Assembly: GCA_965112735.1 (NCBI GenBank)
Contig: OZ218951.1
Span: 1,426,001 to 1,490,000, forward strand
Direction of reading: 5' to 3'
Source of the DNA: Phaeosaccion multiseriatum
Lineage: Eukaryota > Ochrophyta, other classes
Length of the DNA stretch: 64,000 nucleotides
Each line of letters starts with the position of its first letter. Position 1 is the stretch's first letter. The notes below the pieces were generated by a model. That model did no database searches, was not told the origin of the DNA, and saw nothing but the letters and a program-made list of their open reading frames with translations. A program made the translations under genes and the position numbers. This document shows positions 49,145-60,987 of this stretch, piece by piece.

Positions 49145-50533
49145 TTTATTGACTTAATAGGAATCACCTAAGAAACTGAAAGTGTGGAAGTGTGTGTGTG
49201 TGTGTGTGTGTGTGTGTAGGTGTCGCTGTGTCTCCGGGGCCCTCGAGGGGCGGGTTACTCCCCCTCTAGGGCGGGGAGGGGGAGTGCGGGACCGGCTCCG
49301 CGGTTGAGCCGACCCAGGAAGGCGCGCTCCCGCTCCGAGAGCCACATCTGGTGGCTGCAGCTGACGAGGCGACGTAGTCTTGTCAGGACGTGGCCCTTGG
49401 TGGTGGAGGAGCCCGTGCGGCCAGTGCGGGTGACCACGTGCTCGGCGAGTGCGTGCAGGAGCGATTGCGCCTGTGCGCCGAGTCGGCCGTGGGTCTCGAT
49501 GGCGAAGGTGGAGAGGCGAACACGCTCTCGGTCGTAGGTGCCCCTGTAGTGTCGCTCCTTGCGGGTCTCGCTGTTGGCGGCTGCCGCTCCCGGTCTAATG
49601 TCCGTGCGGAGCACATTCAAGGCCGTCCTGCAGAGGTTGTTACTCAGGGTTAGGTCAAGCATGTGCGCCGGGTGGGCAAAGGTTGGGTCGCGGGCTCCGG
49701 AGAGGGCGCCTCGGGGGAGGGTGGCGTCCATGCGGAAGGTCCGGGCGATGTTGTGCGGGGGGTTGAAGAACTCCGAGCTCTCGTGTCCGACGCGGGAAAC
49801 GTAGTTCTGCTTGAACATGTCCTCGACGGAGGAGAGCATCCCGGTGTGGTAGAGAGTGCTCTGGTTGGGGCACTGGATGGCGTGAGAGGAGTCGGCGCGT
49901 GTGTTGCAGCGGGTGCAGACTAGTGCGTCGGGTTCTCCAGGGCTGTAGAGGCAGTTGATGCCGAGGGAGCGTCGTAGGGCCCCTACCATGTCTTGGGCCG
50001 GCATGGAGACCTGTCCAGGTGAGGTGGCGATGAAGCCCATGGCCCCGTCGCTGCTCTGGCTCAGGTGCCGAGACTTGGCCTGTCGGCGAGACTCCATGCC
50101 GGTATCGGCAGCAGCAGCGTCGTCGGGGAGTCGGTCCAGTGAGGCGCGGTACTTGTCCCGGCGTTGCGGCGCTAGGCATCTCTGCAGGGCGCGCTGCGTC
50201 TGCTGCTGCGGGGCCCAGTTGCCCTGGGCGAGGCTGGTGTCGAAGGCGTCCTCGGCTCGTTGGCGGTCCGCTGCTGAGGTGAGCGCGAGGTTGACCAGGG
50301 GGAGGGGGAGATTCATCTCCAGGTCTTGTCGGGAGAGGGTCCCGTCTTCGGCGGCGGCCTGGATGGTGGTGACGATGTTTTGGACGGAGCTACTCTGGCG
50401 GAGGGCTGGGGCGAGGTCGCGTAGGTCCGCCTCTGGCCAGATGGCTCCCGGTGTGACCACTGACTGGAAGGTGTCGGCAGCTGCGCCCAGGTAGGCTGGT
50501 ATGGCGGTGTTGGTGAGGGAGAGGGAGCCCCAA
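49145..50533 (-). pseudogene. Reverse-transcriptase element, C-terminal and 3' end fragment
   Basis: An open frame runs to a stop near 49255 on the minus strand. It matches the C-terminal part of a retroelement polyprotein of the type having a zinc-binding patch after the RT: RRSLGINCLY then C-x2-C-x7-H-x3-C (VCTRCNTRADSSHAIQC). This is followed by LDLTLSNNLCRTALNVLRTD and LSERERAFLGRLNRG. No RT catalytic YxDD motif is present in this piece. Downstream are a (TG)n tract (49190-49218 on plus) and the tail block with AATAAA at 49145-49178 that recurs at 29671. Upstream the frame runs into a 60-bp inverted repeat. It is a dead fragment; the element class (non-LTR is most likely) is inferred. Confidence 0.75.
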
Positions 50534-50593
50534 CCCTCCGCCAGAGTAGCTCCGTCCAAAACATCGTCACCACCATCCAGGCCGCCGCCGAAG
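50346..50593. repeat. 60-bp perfect inverted repeat at retroelement junction
   Basis: Left arm 50346-50405 and right arm 50534-50593 are perfect reverse complements over 60 bp, with a 128-bp spacer. Both arms encode the element peptide SSVQNIVTTIQAAAE, on opposite strands. The arrangement marks a fold-back or inversion joint between the minus-strand and plus-strand halves of the retroelement. Confidence 0.92.
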
Positions 50594-51620
50594 TCACCTC
50601 CGCACGCGCCACCGCCAATGGACCATCGCCGCACACCCCGGCCGCTACGCTAAGCCCAACAACGCCGACCACCGCAGAGTCATCCGGCAGGCACTCATCA
50701 ACGCCAACTGGCACTCGGGACCAGGCCCCTCAGGCCTCCGCTACTCCCACCTGAAGGACATGCTTCAAGACCCCGCCCACGGCACCGACCTCCTCCTCCT
50801 CCTTGTCAACGAGTTCCCCCTTGCCCACGAGTCCTTGGGCAAACTCCCGGAGTACTTCCACGGCCTCTTCACCCATGCCTGCCTCGACGCTCTCGGCGAG
50901 AAACGACGCCCCATCGCCGTAAAGGAGACGCTCCTACAAGCCCGCCTACCAGGAGGCATTCGAGAGCGTCGGCCAGCTTGGCGTCGCGACGAAGAACGGC
51001 ACGGAGAAAGTCGCCAAATCCGCCCAACTGCTCCACGACATGGGCTACTGGGTCGCTACCAGCGACCTCCGCAACGCCCATAACGAAGTCACAACCGCGG
51101 CCACGCTCACGGGAACCGCCCTCAAAGGACTCGTCTTCCCCACTGTCAAACACCTCCACAAGAACCTCCACTTCGCCACCTTCTACCTCCACATCGGCCG
51201 GCAACTCATCACCTCCATCCGCGCCGCCCTGGAACCGGCTGCCCCAGAGGACGCATGGAACACCGCTCGGGCCTGGCTCAACTTTCGGCAACTCCTCCCC
51301 GCCCTCATCCTCGGCCACGCCCCCAAGTACTCACGCGCCCAAATGGCCAACGACGTCTACAACCTCGTCATTGAGGAGCACGTTCGCAGGCTCATTGCAA
51401 ACGCCCAAGCCCGCCGCCCCCGACAAGACCCCGTACGCTCGGATGCAGCCAAACGATCGTGGGCTGCCGGACTCACCGCACGACCCGGAGGCATCAGCAA
51501 GGCAGCCAGCGCGCTCTCCTCGACAGAGCATCAACCCCCCCGCAACCAGGCCACCTTCGACATCCTCGCCGCCAAGCACCCACGCGAGGCACTCACAGAT
51601 GGCGGTTACGGGGAGCCTCT
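50534..51620 (+). pseudogene. Reverse-transcriptase element, RT core and N-terminal fragments
   Basis: Plus-strand pieces of the same element type. From about 50640 to 50930: WHSGPGPSGLRYSHLKDML ... GEKRRPIAV, the early RT motifs. After a frameshift near 50940: QLGVATKNGTEKVAKSA ... SDLRNAHNEV, the next RT block with the first catalytic Asp region. The frame then runs without a YxDD motif into what is normally the N-terminal part of such polyproteins (GISKAASALSS ... DILAAKHPREAL, to about 51600). The order is permuted and one frameshift is present, so the copy is not functional. Confidence 0.7.
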
Positions 51621-51693
51621 CCTCTTTAATTCCCTCTTTTCGCTTCCTTCCTCCATGCCTGCGCTCGATGACTCGAGGAAGAGTAGGACACTC

Positions 51694-53992
51694 ATGACTG
51701 CCATCTTGCTGAGCTGCTCGTGCTTTATTTCCACCAGCAGTGCGTTCCGATCCGGGGGGCTGTGCTATTTAACGACGAGGCCAGCACTTGGGGGGACGAG
51801 CCAACCGCGCAGGGGAGGGGGCGCGAGTAATAAGAGGAGCAGGGCAAGTTGGAGTCGTAGCAGCAGTAGTTGTTGTATAGGCAGCGGGTGCCGACGTGAA
51901 GGACAGCAACGAGCACCAGTAGGACGACGACGAGGCCTTCCGGGGAGGGAGAGGGAGAGATTCACCACAACCACAACACGAGGAGGCGGAAATGCTATTT
52001 GCGGAAGCTCGAGTACAACAGAGGGGGCAGATGATGTGAAACCGGACCCGCAGCAGCAGCATCATCAGCAACAAGCGGTCTTCAAGCTCGTGCCGCCCGA
52101 TCCCCACAATCTTCGCGTCATCCAGGAGAGGCAGCTGGATCACAACGTGAATGCGTTTCACTTCGGCAAGACGTGTAAATATGGTGGGTGACTCTTTGTG
52201 GCGTGGCGTGTGCGTCTGTGAAGTCACTCTTTCTCTCTCCCTCTCTCTCGCGGTCTGTCCACAAGAGCAGCCTAAAGTTCACCACCCCCCTCCCCTCTTC
52301 GCTCCTGCGCTTTGCTTGCCCGGTTCTTCCGCTCGACAGGTTTCCCTCAGGCATTCGGCTACGAGCCAGTGGGGCACCGGATGAGCAGCGGTCTGTTCCG
52401 CCTCTCTTGCCCTATGCTGTGCCAGGCCATTGACAAGTGAGTGAGTGAGGAGTGAATGAGTGAGTGAGTGAGTGAGAGTGAGTGAGTGAATGAGTGAGTG
52501 AGTGAGTGAGAGGGGTGATTTGGTGGGTGAGTGACAGCGTGGGTGACTTGAGTGAACTGGAAAAGAAGCGGGAAAAGAGCAGAGCACTATCATGTGGTAG
52601 AAAGACAAGCAGACAAAGCAGTACCTGCACGTCCTTATCCTTCTCAGTGGTCGCCACAGTCAGCAGCTCCTGCCTTCCCTGCCATGCCTTCACACTCCTT
52701 GGCAAACACATCACAACCCCCCTACCTTCAAGCGCCAACAGGCATACACGTGTGCCTCTTCTCTGCACCCTGACCATCCACTGCCATCCCACTGACCCCT
52801 CCTCGACTTTGGTCACTCCTGCCACCTTCTTCACCCCTCCTCCCTTCCTCTACTCCACCTCCTGTCCACTGCCACGCTCCTGACCCCGTCTTTGCTTTTG
52901 TCACCTCCCGTCCACTGCCGATTCCCTCCCTCCCTCCCTCCCTAACTCCCTCCCTTCCTCCCACCGTCTCTTCCAACAAACCGAACCAAACCACACACAC
53001 ACAAAGGTACGAAAACGAGGGCGGTGGTATAGCGCGTGTGAATGCAGAGCTGGCCAAGACCGACAACGAAGGCTCCGAAGCCCTCCGCCAAGACTTCCTT
53101 GCCACCAACGCCGCCCACGCTACCATCCGCCAGTCCCTCGTCAGCCCGCAGGACTTGGAGAGACTGGTGGGGCATCTGGGGCAGGAGAATGCCGACTACT
53201 TCCTCACGAGCGGCATCACCGGCATCACCCCGGACAAGGTGGACGACGCCAAGTGCCTGCACGCACACGTAGCAGGTACGTAAGAGTGTACGTAAGAAAG
53301 AGGGAATCGATTCTACTGTGTGCCGAAAGCAATCTTACTTGTGTGTTGGTATGCGGGTAGGTGGGTAGGTAGGTAGATAGGTAGGTAAGGATATCACCGC
53401 TTGCCGGTTGTACAGGGCCTTCTCCTGACCATTTTCCCTGACCTTTCTTTCCTTTCCCCTGTCTGGCGGGCGGCCTTCTTCCCACCATCACCAATACCAC
53501 ACACCCAACACAGATCACTTGTGTCGAGATGAGCAGGGCAGCTTGATTGGAAAGACTACCCTGGCTCGGCTGGAGGAGGAAGAGGGCGTGGACGTGGGGG
53601 GCACAGACACGTGTTGGCAGCAGTGTGACTTACGCCATTCGAGGACGTCCGACAGTTGGTGGTACACAGCTGCCAAGAACAGGAGCGGCCTGCGCACCCA
53701 GCGGATCCGGAGGAAGGAGCAGCGGGAGAATGTCCGCCGCAAGAAAGAGGAGGAAGAAGCAGAAGCAGCAGCAGCAGCAGTAGCAGCAGCAGGAGCAGCA
53801 GGAGCAGCAGGAGCAGCAGGGGGAGTAGGCGGAGTAGGGGGAGTAGAGGTGGTAGGGGCAACGGAACAAGGAGTAGGGGTGGATAGAAGTGGAGGGGGAG
53901 GAGGAGGAGGAGGAGGAGGAGGAGGAGGAGGAGGAGGAGGAGGAGGAGGAGGAGGAGAAGTACCAGCAGCGATGGCGCCAGCAGAAGCATAA
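51694..53992 (+). CDS. DUF501-family protein with plastid-type presequence
   Basis: Exons 51694-52183, 52340-52436, 53007-53275, 53514-53992 give 444 aa. DUF501 is a bacterial family of unknown function. The family core runs through exons 1-4: HNLRVIQERQL, YGFPQAFGYEPVG, FRLSCPMLCQAIDKYE, NAAHATIRQSL, GITGITPDKVDDAKCLHAHV and the Cys-bearing DHLCRDEQG. The N-terminus MTAILLSCSCFISTSSAF looks like a signal peptide cut just before Phe, the hallmark of plastid import in algae with complex red plastids. A Ser/Arg/Gln-rich stretch of about 90 residues follows. The tail is Ala/Gly-rich. The reading frame is open further upstream into the retroelement remnant; I chose the ATG that opens on the presequence. 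Function unknown. Confidence 0.83.
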
Positions 53993-54066
53993 TAAGCGAA
54001 GATACACCTATGTAACTAGCTGCATTCTTGCCGCCATTTATACCTCTGTCTGTTCACTGTCTCATT

Positions 54067-56203
54067 TCAGTAGGTGGGAAAGGCCGTGTCCACCTCCTTG
54101 CTCCACTGCGTGAGCCCCCCTTTGACGTCGAATACACGCACACGCTCTTGATCAACGAGAGTGAGCTCTTGCTGGAGGAGCTGCACGGTGCGGCGGGAAT
54201 CGTTCCTGTTCGATAGGGTTAGGGGAGTACATACGTAAGGACATACGTAAGGGGTTGCGGAGGGTGGAGGGGTGCAGGAGGGGGATGGGTCAGGAGGGTC
54301 AATGTCACGCCAGTGTGAGTCACCGTGTCAGGCAGTACACTATCCGTATCCTCATCCCCACGGAACAAATTGTGCTTCAAGTTCCGTCGCGACTCTCTCT
54401 CGACTTGACTTGACTCACCCTCTTCGGCAAAGGCAGTATATCGCCACTTGCTCGTCCTCATTGCTGACTCCCTGCTGCTCTGCTCCTGCTGCTATTGTAT
54501 CACCAACCCCTGTGGCTGTCCCTTCTGCTGTCCGGCGGTCATTCCGACCTTCTTGTCTCAACATCGTCCTAATCTGCTCCAGGAGAGGTGACCTACCACC
54601 ACCACCACCACCACCACCACCACCACCACCACCACCACTGCAAGTACTACTACTATTACTACTACAATTACTACAGCTGCCACTGTCCCGCGCCTCTGTC
54701 TCGACCCTCGCGGCATTCTTCTTGTTGTTGTTCACCTCCGCCACAAGGCTTCCATAGGGCATATTGACGGCCCCCTCTAGGCTACAAATGGCGAACTGCA
54801 CGGCAGGCCGCACGTCTACCAACACGTGAGGCACACCCTTGCTTCGTATCTGCACAGCGCATCGAGTCGAGGGGGAGGGAGGGAGGGAGGGAGGGATGGA
54901 AGGGATGGAAGGGGGGGGGATGGACGCAAGGGATGGGGAAAATGATGGTTATGGGTCTCAGGTGCAGATGACGTACTCACACCAACGCACGCACACACAC
55001 CCTCACACACGCACGTATGTACGCACTCACGCACTCACGCACACTCTCACCTCTTGGTATGCGCTACATGAGACTGTGGGCAGCGGAGTGTCTCCAAGAG
55101 CCACGGCTGTATGAGGACATCCCACGGGAGAGAGAGAGGAAGAGCGTGGAGGGACATAGAGAGAAACAGAGGGGAGAGAGAGATGGAGAGAGAGGAGGGG
55201 GGTTTGTAGGAGGGGGAGAGAGAGGCACTGATTAAGAGAGGTGGGGACGGGAACCACGTCGTCGCAAGGTTGAAGTCTGTCTTCATTGCATGCAGGAGCA
55301 AGAGCGATACAAGGCCCTACGCACGCACCCACATCCCCACCCACCCACCCACCCACCCACCGACCCACCTATCCACTTCCACACGCACGCACGCACAGAC
55401 CTAACCACCCACCAACGCACGCACGCACGCACGCACGCACCTGGTCGGTCCAGCGCACACCCCTCTGAGGGGAGAAGGCCGAATTGTTGGCAAAAGGCCT
55501 TGGAGTCCTGCATGGAGGCGATTGGGGCCGTGTCATCTGCTGCCATCGCATCTCCCCCCCCTCCTCCTCTACAACTGCACACGGCACAGTCCTTGCGCTT
55601 CGGCTTGAGCTTTCGGCGGGGATGGCAATGGATGCGAGAAGGGGATGGGGAGGAAGGGAGAGAGGGAGGGAGAGAGGGAGGGAGGGGGGAAGGAAGAGAG
55701 AGAGGGAGGGAGGGAGGGGGGTGGGTGAGTGAGAGAGGCAGAAATAATACCCTCCGCTCCCCCTCTCCCCACTCTCCTCTCCTCCACTACTAAGTACATC
55801 TCAAACCACCATACCTTCATAGTGAAGAAGGAACCATCAGCTCCATCGTAGGTGCACAGTTTCTGAGAGAGAGGAGCCCCGAAGCCGCCGAGCACCTTCA
55901 TCACCTTAGGATGCGTGTGTGTGTGTGCGTGTTGTGAGTGTGCATTTGGAATGACCAACCGCAGCAGGGGACATCAGTAAAGCAAGTAGAGCAAGTAGAG
56001 CAAGAACAGAAAGAAGACTCTCCTCCCCTCCCCTCTTCTCCCCTCCCCCCCCCTCCCCTCCCCTTCACTCCCCTTCCCTACCTCAACTGCCTGTAGACAG
56101 CCAATGACCCCAGGGACAGCTCCCACCACTCCGTTGTCACTGCAGCGCCGCTGCGCCTCGAGGCGGAAGGGCTTAGGGTACACACAGCGGTAGCAAGGAC
56201 CCT

Positions 56204-56240
<37 letters not shown>

Positions 56241-56801
56241 GAGGACGAGGAGGAGGAGGAGGAGCAGGAGGAGGAGGAGGAGGGAGGAGGGAGGAGGAGG
56301 AGGAGGAGGAGGAGGAGGAGACGGGGGTTTCACTCACTCACTCAGTCAGTCATTCACACACACGCATCCTCTCTCCCTCCCTTCCCACCTCCCTCACCTC
56401 CTCGCCGTAGTTGTACACGGTCACCTGCCCCTCTAATCCGAGTGCTGATCCTGACACCAAGGGCTTGCCTGCCAGGACGGCGGCGTCGCTGATCAAGTAT
56501 CTGGTGTCGGGGAGGGGAGGAGAGGGAGTGTGAGTGTTAGTACTGTGTGCAGCCTCTACCCATATGCCTACCTACTGGAGGGGACGGTGTGTGAGTGTCA
56601 GTGCCTGTGTTAGTGATGTGTGCAGCCCTTACTCATATGCCTAGAGAGGGGAGGGAGTGTGAGTGTGAGTGTGAGTGCTGTGGGGCTTGACCCATGTACC
56701 TGGTGGCGGGATTGTCGCTGCAGTCGACGACCACATCGAACTTACTGACCTATGGATATCGACCCGCATACATCGACATAGGTTCAGATATACACATAGA
56801 T

Positions 56802-56836
<35 letters not shown>

Positions 56837-58263
56837 CAAGTGGAGCGTACAGAAGACAGAGGGTTGAGCTGAGGGTCAGGGTCAGAGGTCATGGTCAGGC
56901 CAAACTCAAGATTTGCATCGGGGTCTTCCCGCAGAGGCTCCCCTCCCTCCCTCCCTCCCTCTCCCACCCTCTCTCCCTCCCTCCCTCCCTCCCTCCCTCC
57001 CTCCCTCCCTCCCTCCCTTTGCTGACACACATCCCTCACCATTTGCAGTGCGTTGTCATGCGACAGGGCCTCATCGAAAGACTTGATGGTGCACATGGCA
57101 TTGAGCTCGCGAAGGCTGGCAGCGGCCGAATCGGCTTTGGACTGCCCTGCCTGCCTCTCTCGATAAAGCACTTGCCTATACACCACACAAACAGCGCCCA
57201 ACACGCAAGCAGCACGCAAGCAACAAGGAGCCGCAGTTGGTGATACAGCAGCAGAAACCACCCTTTAGGGCTTGCGGTCAGGTGCTTTGGCCCATCACCA
57301 ACCAGTCCTCCTCCCTCCCTCCCTCCCTCCCTCTCCCTTCCATCGCTCTGCTCCAGTTGACACACACAACTTGTACAACATACACTACACCTCTGGAACC
57401 CCTAACCCTACCTTCTACGTACCCCAGCCCACCCACCCACCAACCCACACACACGCACACATCCACGCACCCACACACACACGCACCCACCTGTGTAGGT
57501 TGCTGGTGTCCACCACGTCCATGTCAATGATACCAATAATGCCCACGCCAGCCCCCGCCAGATAAGGCAGGACAGCACAGCCCAGCCCCCCTGCCCCGAC
57601 CACGAGCACCGATGACGTCACTAAGCGCTTCTGCCCCTCTATGCCCACCGCAGGGAGGAGGAGGTGGCGGGAGTAGCGAGAAATCTGTTCTCCACATTTG
57701 GGATGATAGTGATGATGTGATTGATTGAGGCGTATGTGTGTGTGTTTGGGGGGGGGTTGGGGGAGGGAAGGATGGGGGGGAGATGGGGAGAAGAGGAGGT
57801 GGGAAGTACTGTGAGGGAGAGGCACGGGGGAGGGAGCTGGAGTAGGAGGAGGACAGGGAGCATCAGAGGCACGAGGGGGGGGGCGAGGAGGACGAGGAGA
57901 AGGAGGAGAAGGACAGGATGGGACAGCGCAAAGGTAATCCAAGCCTACTTCTGGGTTGGAGAGGACGCAAGAGAGGGTGACGAGGACAGAGAGGTGGACA
58001 AAAACCAAACCTACTTCTGGGTTGGAGAGGACACAGGTGGGGTACGCGCGAGGGCCATCCGCACTTGCGGCGGCGTGGCTCTCATTTCCATTGACCGATG
58101 TTGCTGCTTCCGTCGCGGCTGCTGCAGAGGGACGGGGCTGCTGCGAATCGGCACTCGCACTCGCCTCTGCCTTCAGGCGGCTGTTTTCCTCCCGAAGCTT
58201 CGCGACAAGCAGGCGGAGCTCTTCCACTGACTCGGCAGGAGTCTCACCAGAGTCAGGCCCCAT
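54067..58263 (-). CDS. MOCS3: MOCS3/UBA4: E1-like adenylyltransferase plus rhodanese
   Basis: Exons 58263-58015, 57684-57491, 57175-57040, 56749-56700, 56500-56398, 56201-56082, 55904-55815, 55603-55441, 55106-55051, 54849-54419, 54205-54067 give 576 aa. This enzyme adenylates and thiolates MOCS2A and URM1, feeding molybdopterin synthesis and tRNA thiolation. Seen: an N-terminal coiled coil ([20 protein letters not shown]); [18 protein letters not shown]; the nucleotide loop [46 protein letters not shown]; zinc ligands CYRC and CAVC; and the catalytic Cys in [17 protein letters not shown]. The C-terminal rhodanese has [17 protein letters not shown] and the active loop CRRGNDS. A Ser/Gly/Asn-rich insert interrupts the rhodanese domain. 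All catalytic residues are present. Confidence 0.94.
57944..58032. repeat. Duplicated 23-bp 5' splice-site block in MOCS3
   Basis: CCTACTTCTGGGTTGGAGAG plus three further bases occurs at 57944-57966 and 58010-58032, exactly 66 bp apart. On the minus strand each copy carries the exon end AACCCAGAA followed by GTAGG. Confidence 0.9.
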
Positions 58264-58512
58264 ATTATAGAAGTAAAAGTTTTAGGGCAAAGAAGGGGGC
58301 GGCCGGCCTGCCCCCGGCTGGGAGGCTTCTTGACTTATGAGAGAGCCATGAAAGCGAAACTTCCAACGAGAATGTAACGGTGTTCCCGACAGAGGGCCTA
58401 AACCGCCCCGTTCTACGAGAGAGAAGAAAAAAGTCACTCTCTTGGGAGAGGATAGTAACGTCTGCCAGGCCAGGAGGAGGCACAGGCGAGAAAGACACAA
58501 GATACAAGAAGC
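58264..58512. promoter_or_regulatory. Divergent promoter region MOCS3 / EF-hand WD gene
   Basis: 249 bp separate the two start codons (MOCS3 at 58263 on minus, EF-hand gene at 58513 on plus). No TATA box is evident. The promoter role is inferred from the head-to-head layout. Confidence 0.45.
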
Positions 58513-60769
58513 ATGGGTCAGAAGCTGGGCAAGGCGGCCCCGCCTGCCGATGCCTTCTCCTCCTTCATAAACCTCCCTGGGGAAGTGGTGGCCACCATGT
58601 GGAGGGAGTTCAATCTCAACGGAGAGGGTTGGGGTGTAGGTCCCGACTTCTTCAAGCACCTGTGCGCGCAGGCAGGCGAGGAGCAGGCGCAGCAGGCGAT
58701 GCATCTCTTTGCGGCGCTCGACACGGATAAGGTGAGCAGCACAGACAGCGAAAGAGGGGGGGGGGGGGGAGACAGGGAGAGGAAGAGAAATAGGGAGAGG
58801 GGGGGAGAGATGGAGATAATAGGGTGAGAGAGAGGAAGAGGGTGAGGGTGAGGGCGGGAGAGGGAGAAAGAGAGGGAGAGAGACCACGCACCAAGAGGCG
58901 CGACAGGTCCAGCATGGGGACGGCCTGTCGCAGGAGAACAGCTGCAGATCAAAGTAGAGCAGCTGCAGAGCTAGCAAGCAGCAGCAAAGGCAGCAGTAGA
59001 TGATGAAGAAGCCATGACAGGAAGCGAGACTGACATCACTACAAAGGGGAGGGGGGCGATTGCTATAATCATGGACAGCCTTTCGAGAAAAAGACCATAG
59101 GAGGGGCTTTCACAGCTTGTTTCTTGGACTGGTGGCCTGTAAATCAAGCACAACGATGGGGGAGTGGGGAGGGGGGCGATTGCTATAATCATGGACAGCC
59201 TTTCGAGAAAAAGACCATAGGAGGGGCTTTCACAGCTTGTTTCTTGGACTGGTGGCCTGTAAATCAAGCACAACGATGATGTTCTCCACCCCCTTTTTTC
59301 ATCCCATGCATTTTCCCCTTCTCCTAGCTTCTATCAGTCGTCTCTCACCCCACGCATCCCCCCATCCCGCTTACCATCCTCCCGCTGCTCCTCCCCCTGC
59401 TTCCCAGAATGACATCGTGGACGGGCTGGAGTTCCTGTCCCTACTCGGCATGCTGTCCGCCATGGAGGTGTCTGAGAAACTTGTCTATGTCTTCGGCTGC
59501 TTCGACTTCAAGGTAAGCCAGCAGGGGCCAAGTAGGAAGAGAACTATGGGAAACAGTAGGAGGAGAACTTGAAGTTGTGGGAGAAGGAGCGGGACGGTGA
59601 GCGGTGAGTGATAGTAGAATAGTTTGTTTTAGCAGTAATACTAGTAATAGCAGGAGCAGTAGCCGAAGTAGCTGTAGTAGTTCATGAAACGCTTCACTGT
59701 GCGGTTGTACCATGTGGGACTGCCTTACACACGCCTGCCCATTGAGTAAGTCCACCCCTCCTCCTCCTCCTCCTCCTCCTCCTCCTCCTCCTCCTCCTCC
59801 TCCTCCTCCTCCTCCTCCTCCTCCTCCTCCTCCTCCTCCTCCTCCTCCTCCTCTACTCTCTACCTGCGCAGGGAGGAGGGTCGCTGAGCCATGAAGAACT
59901 CTCTCTTCTACTCAAGTCGTGTGTGACGGTGCGTTTTAAGGCGGGCATCGGTGGTCTGCTCTGCTGTGTGGGCATCGTTACGTTCCGCCCCCTCTCTGCC
60001 CCTCTCCGTGCACTCCCTGACACACACACGTGCCCACAAGTGGAGTCAGCGAGTGCGCAGGAGGGGTGCGACGCGTTTACCATCAGGCCTGTCTGAGCTC
60101 TGCACTAAGCTAAGCCTTTATCGCACCTCTCCTTTCCCCCCCACTTGCGTGCATGTCATCACCACAACCTCCTCCACCACCACCACCACCACCACCACCA
60201 CCACCACCACCACTACTACCACCACACAACCATCGCCTGCCATCCAACCACCCCACCCCACGATCGACTGCCATTCTACCATCGGCTGCCATCCTACCAC
60301 CACAGGGCCTCTGCAAGGTGTTTGCCACTGCGCCACCCGCGCAGACTTGCCTCGAGGACATTGCTGCTCTGATGGTCAAGTCCAAAGCCCCCTCCTCTCC
60401 ATCTGCCGTTACGGCTCCTCCGTCCCCCGCCAAGGGAGGAGGCGGAGGGGGGCCGGGCAGCGAGACCGGCGACGAGTGGAACGCGGATGAGGACGAGGAG
60501 GATGGAGACTCCGCCTCTTCGGTCAAGCTCACTACCTTCGCCACGTACTGCAACACAAACCCCATCGCCACTTCATGGATTTGCCACTTTGACGACATTG
60601 AGCTCGGAGGTGGCGGTCCTGACACCAGCAACACGGAGGCCGCTGCCGGTGGAGCCTCCGAGGGATCGTCCATCGAGGGAGGCGACGTGACCCTCGCCGT
60701 CTGTGGAGAGGGACGCCACGGCGAACTCTCTTTCGCTCAGGAGGTGAGGGAGGCAGTCAGTCATGTGTG

Positions 60770-60819
<50 letters not shown>

Positions 60820-60948
60820 TGTCTGTCTACCAGTTTCTCTATTTATCTATCTCTCTATCTGCCTGTCCATCTACCGATCCCTTTGCCTACTCTTGGAACG
60901 AAATGCTCGACAATGCGTAAAAATGTGTCAAATCACGCAGACACACAT

Positions 60949-60987
<39 letters not shown>

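Noticed and set aside
49955-50494. Plus-strand 179-aa frame opposite the retroelement fragment
   Set aside because: Mirror of the minus-strand element frame; it shares its sequence with the inverted repeat and has no family signal.
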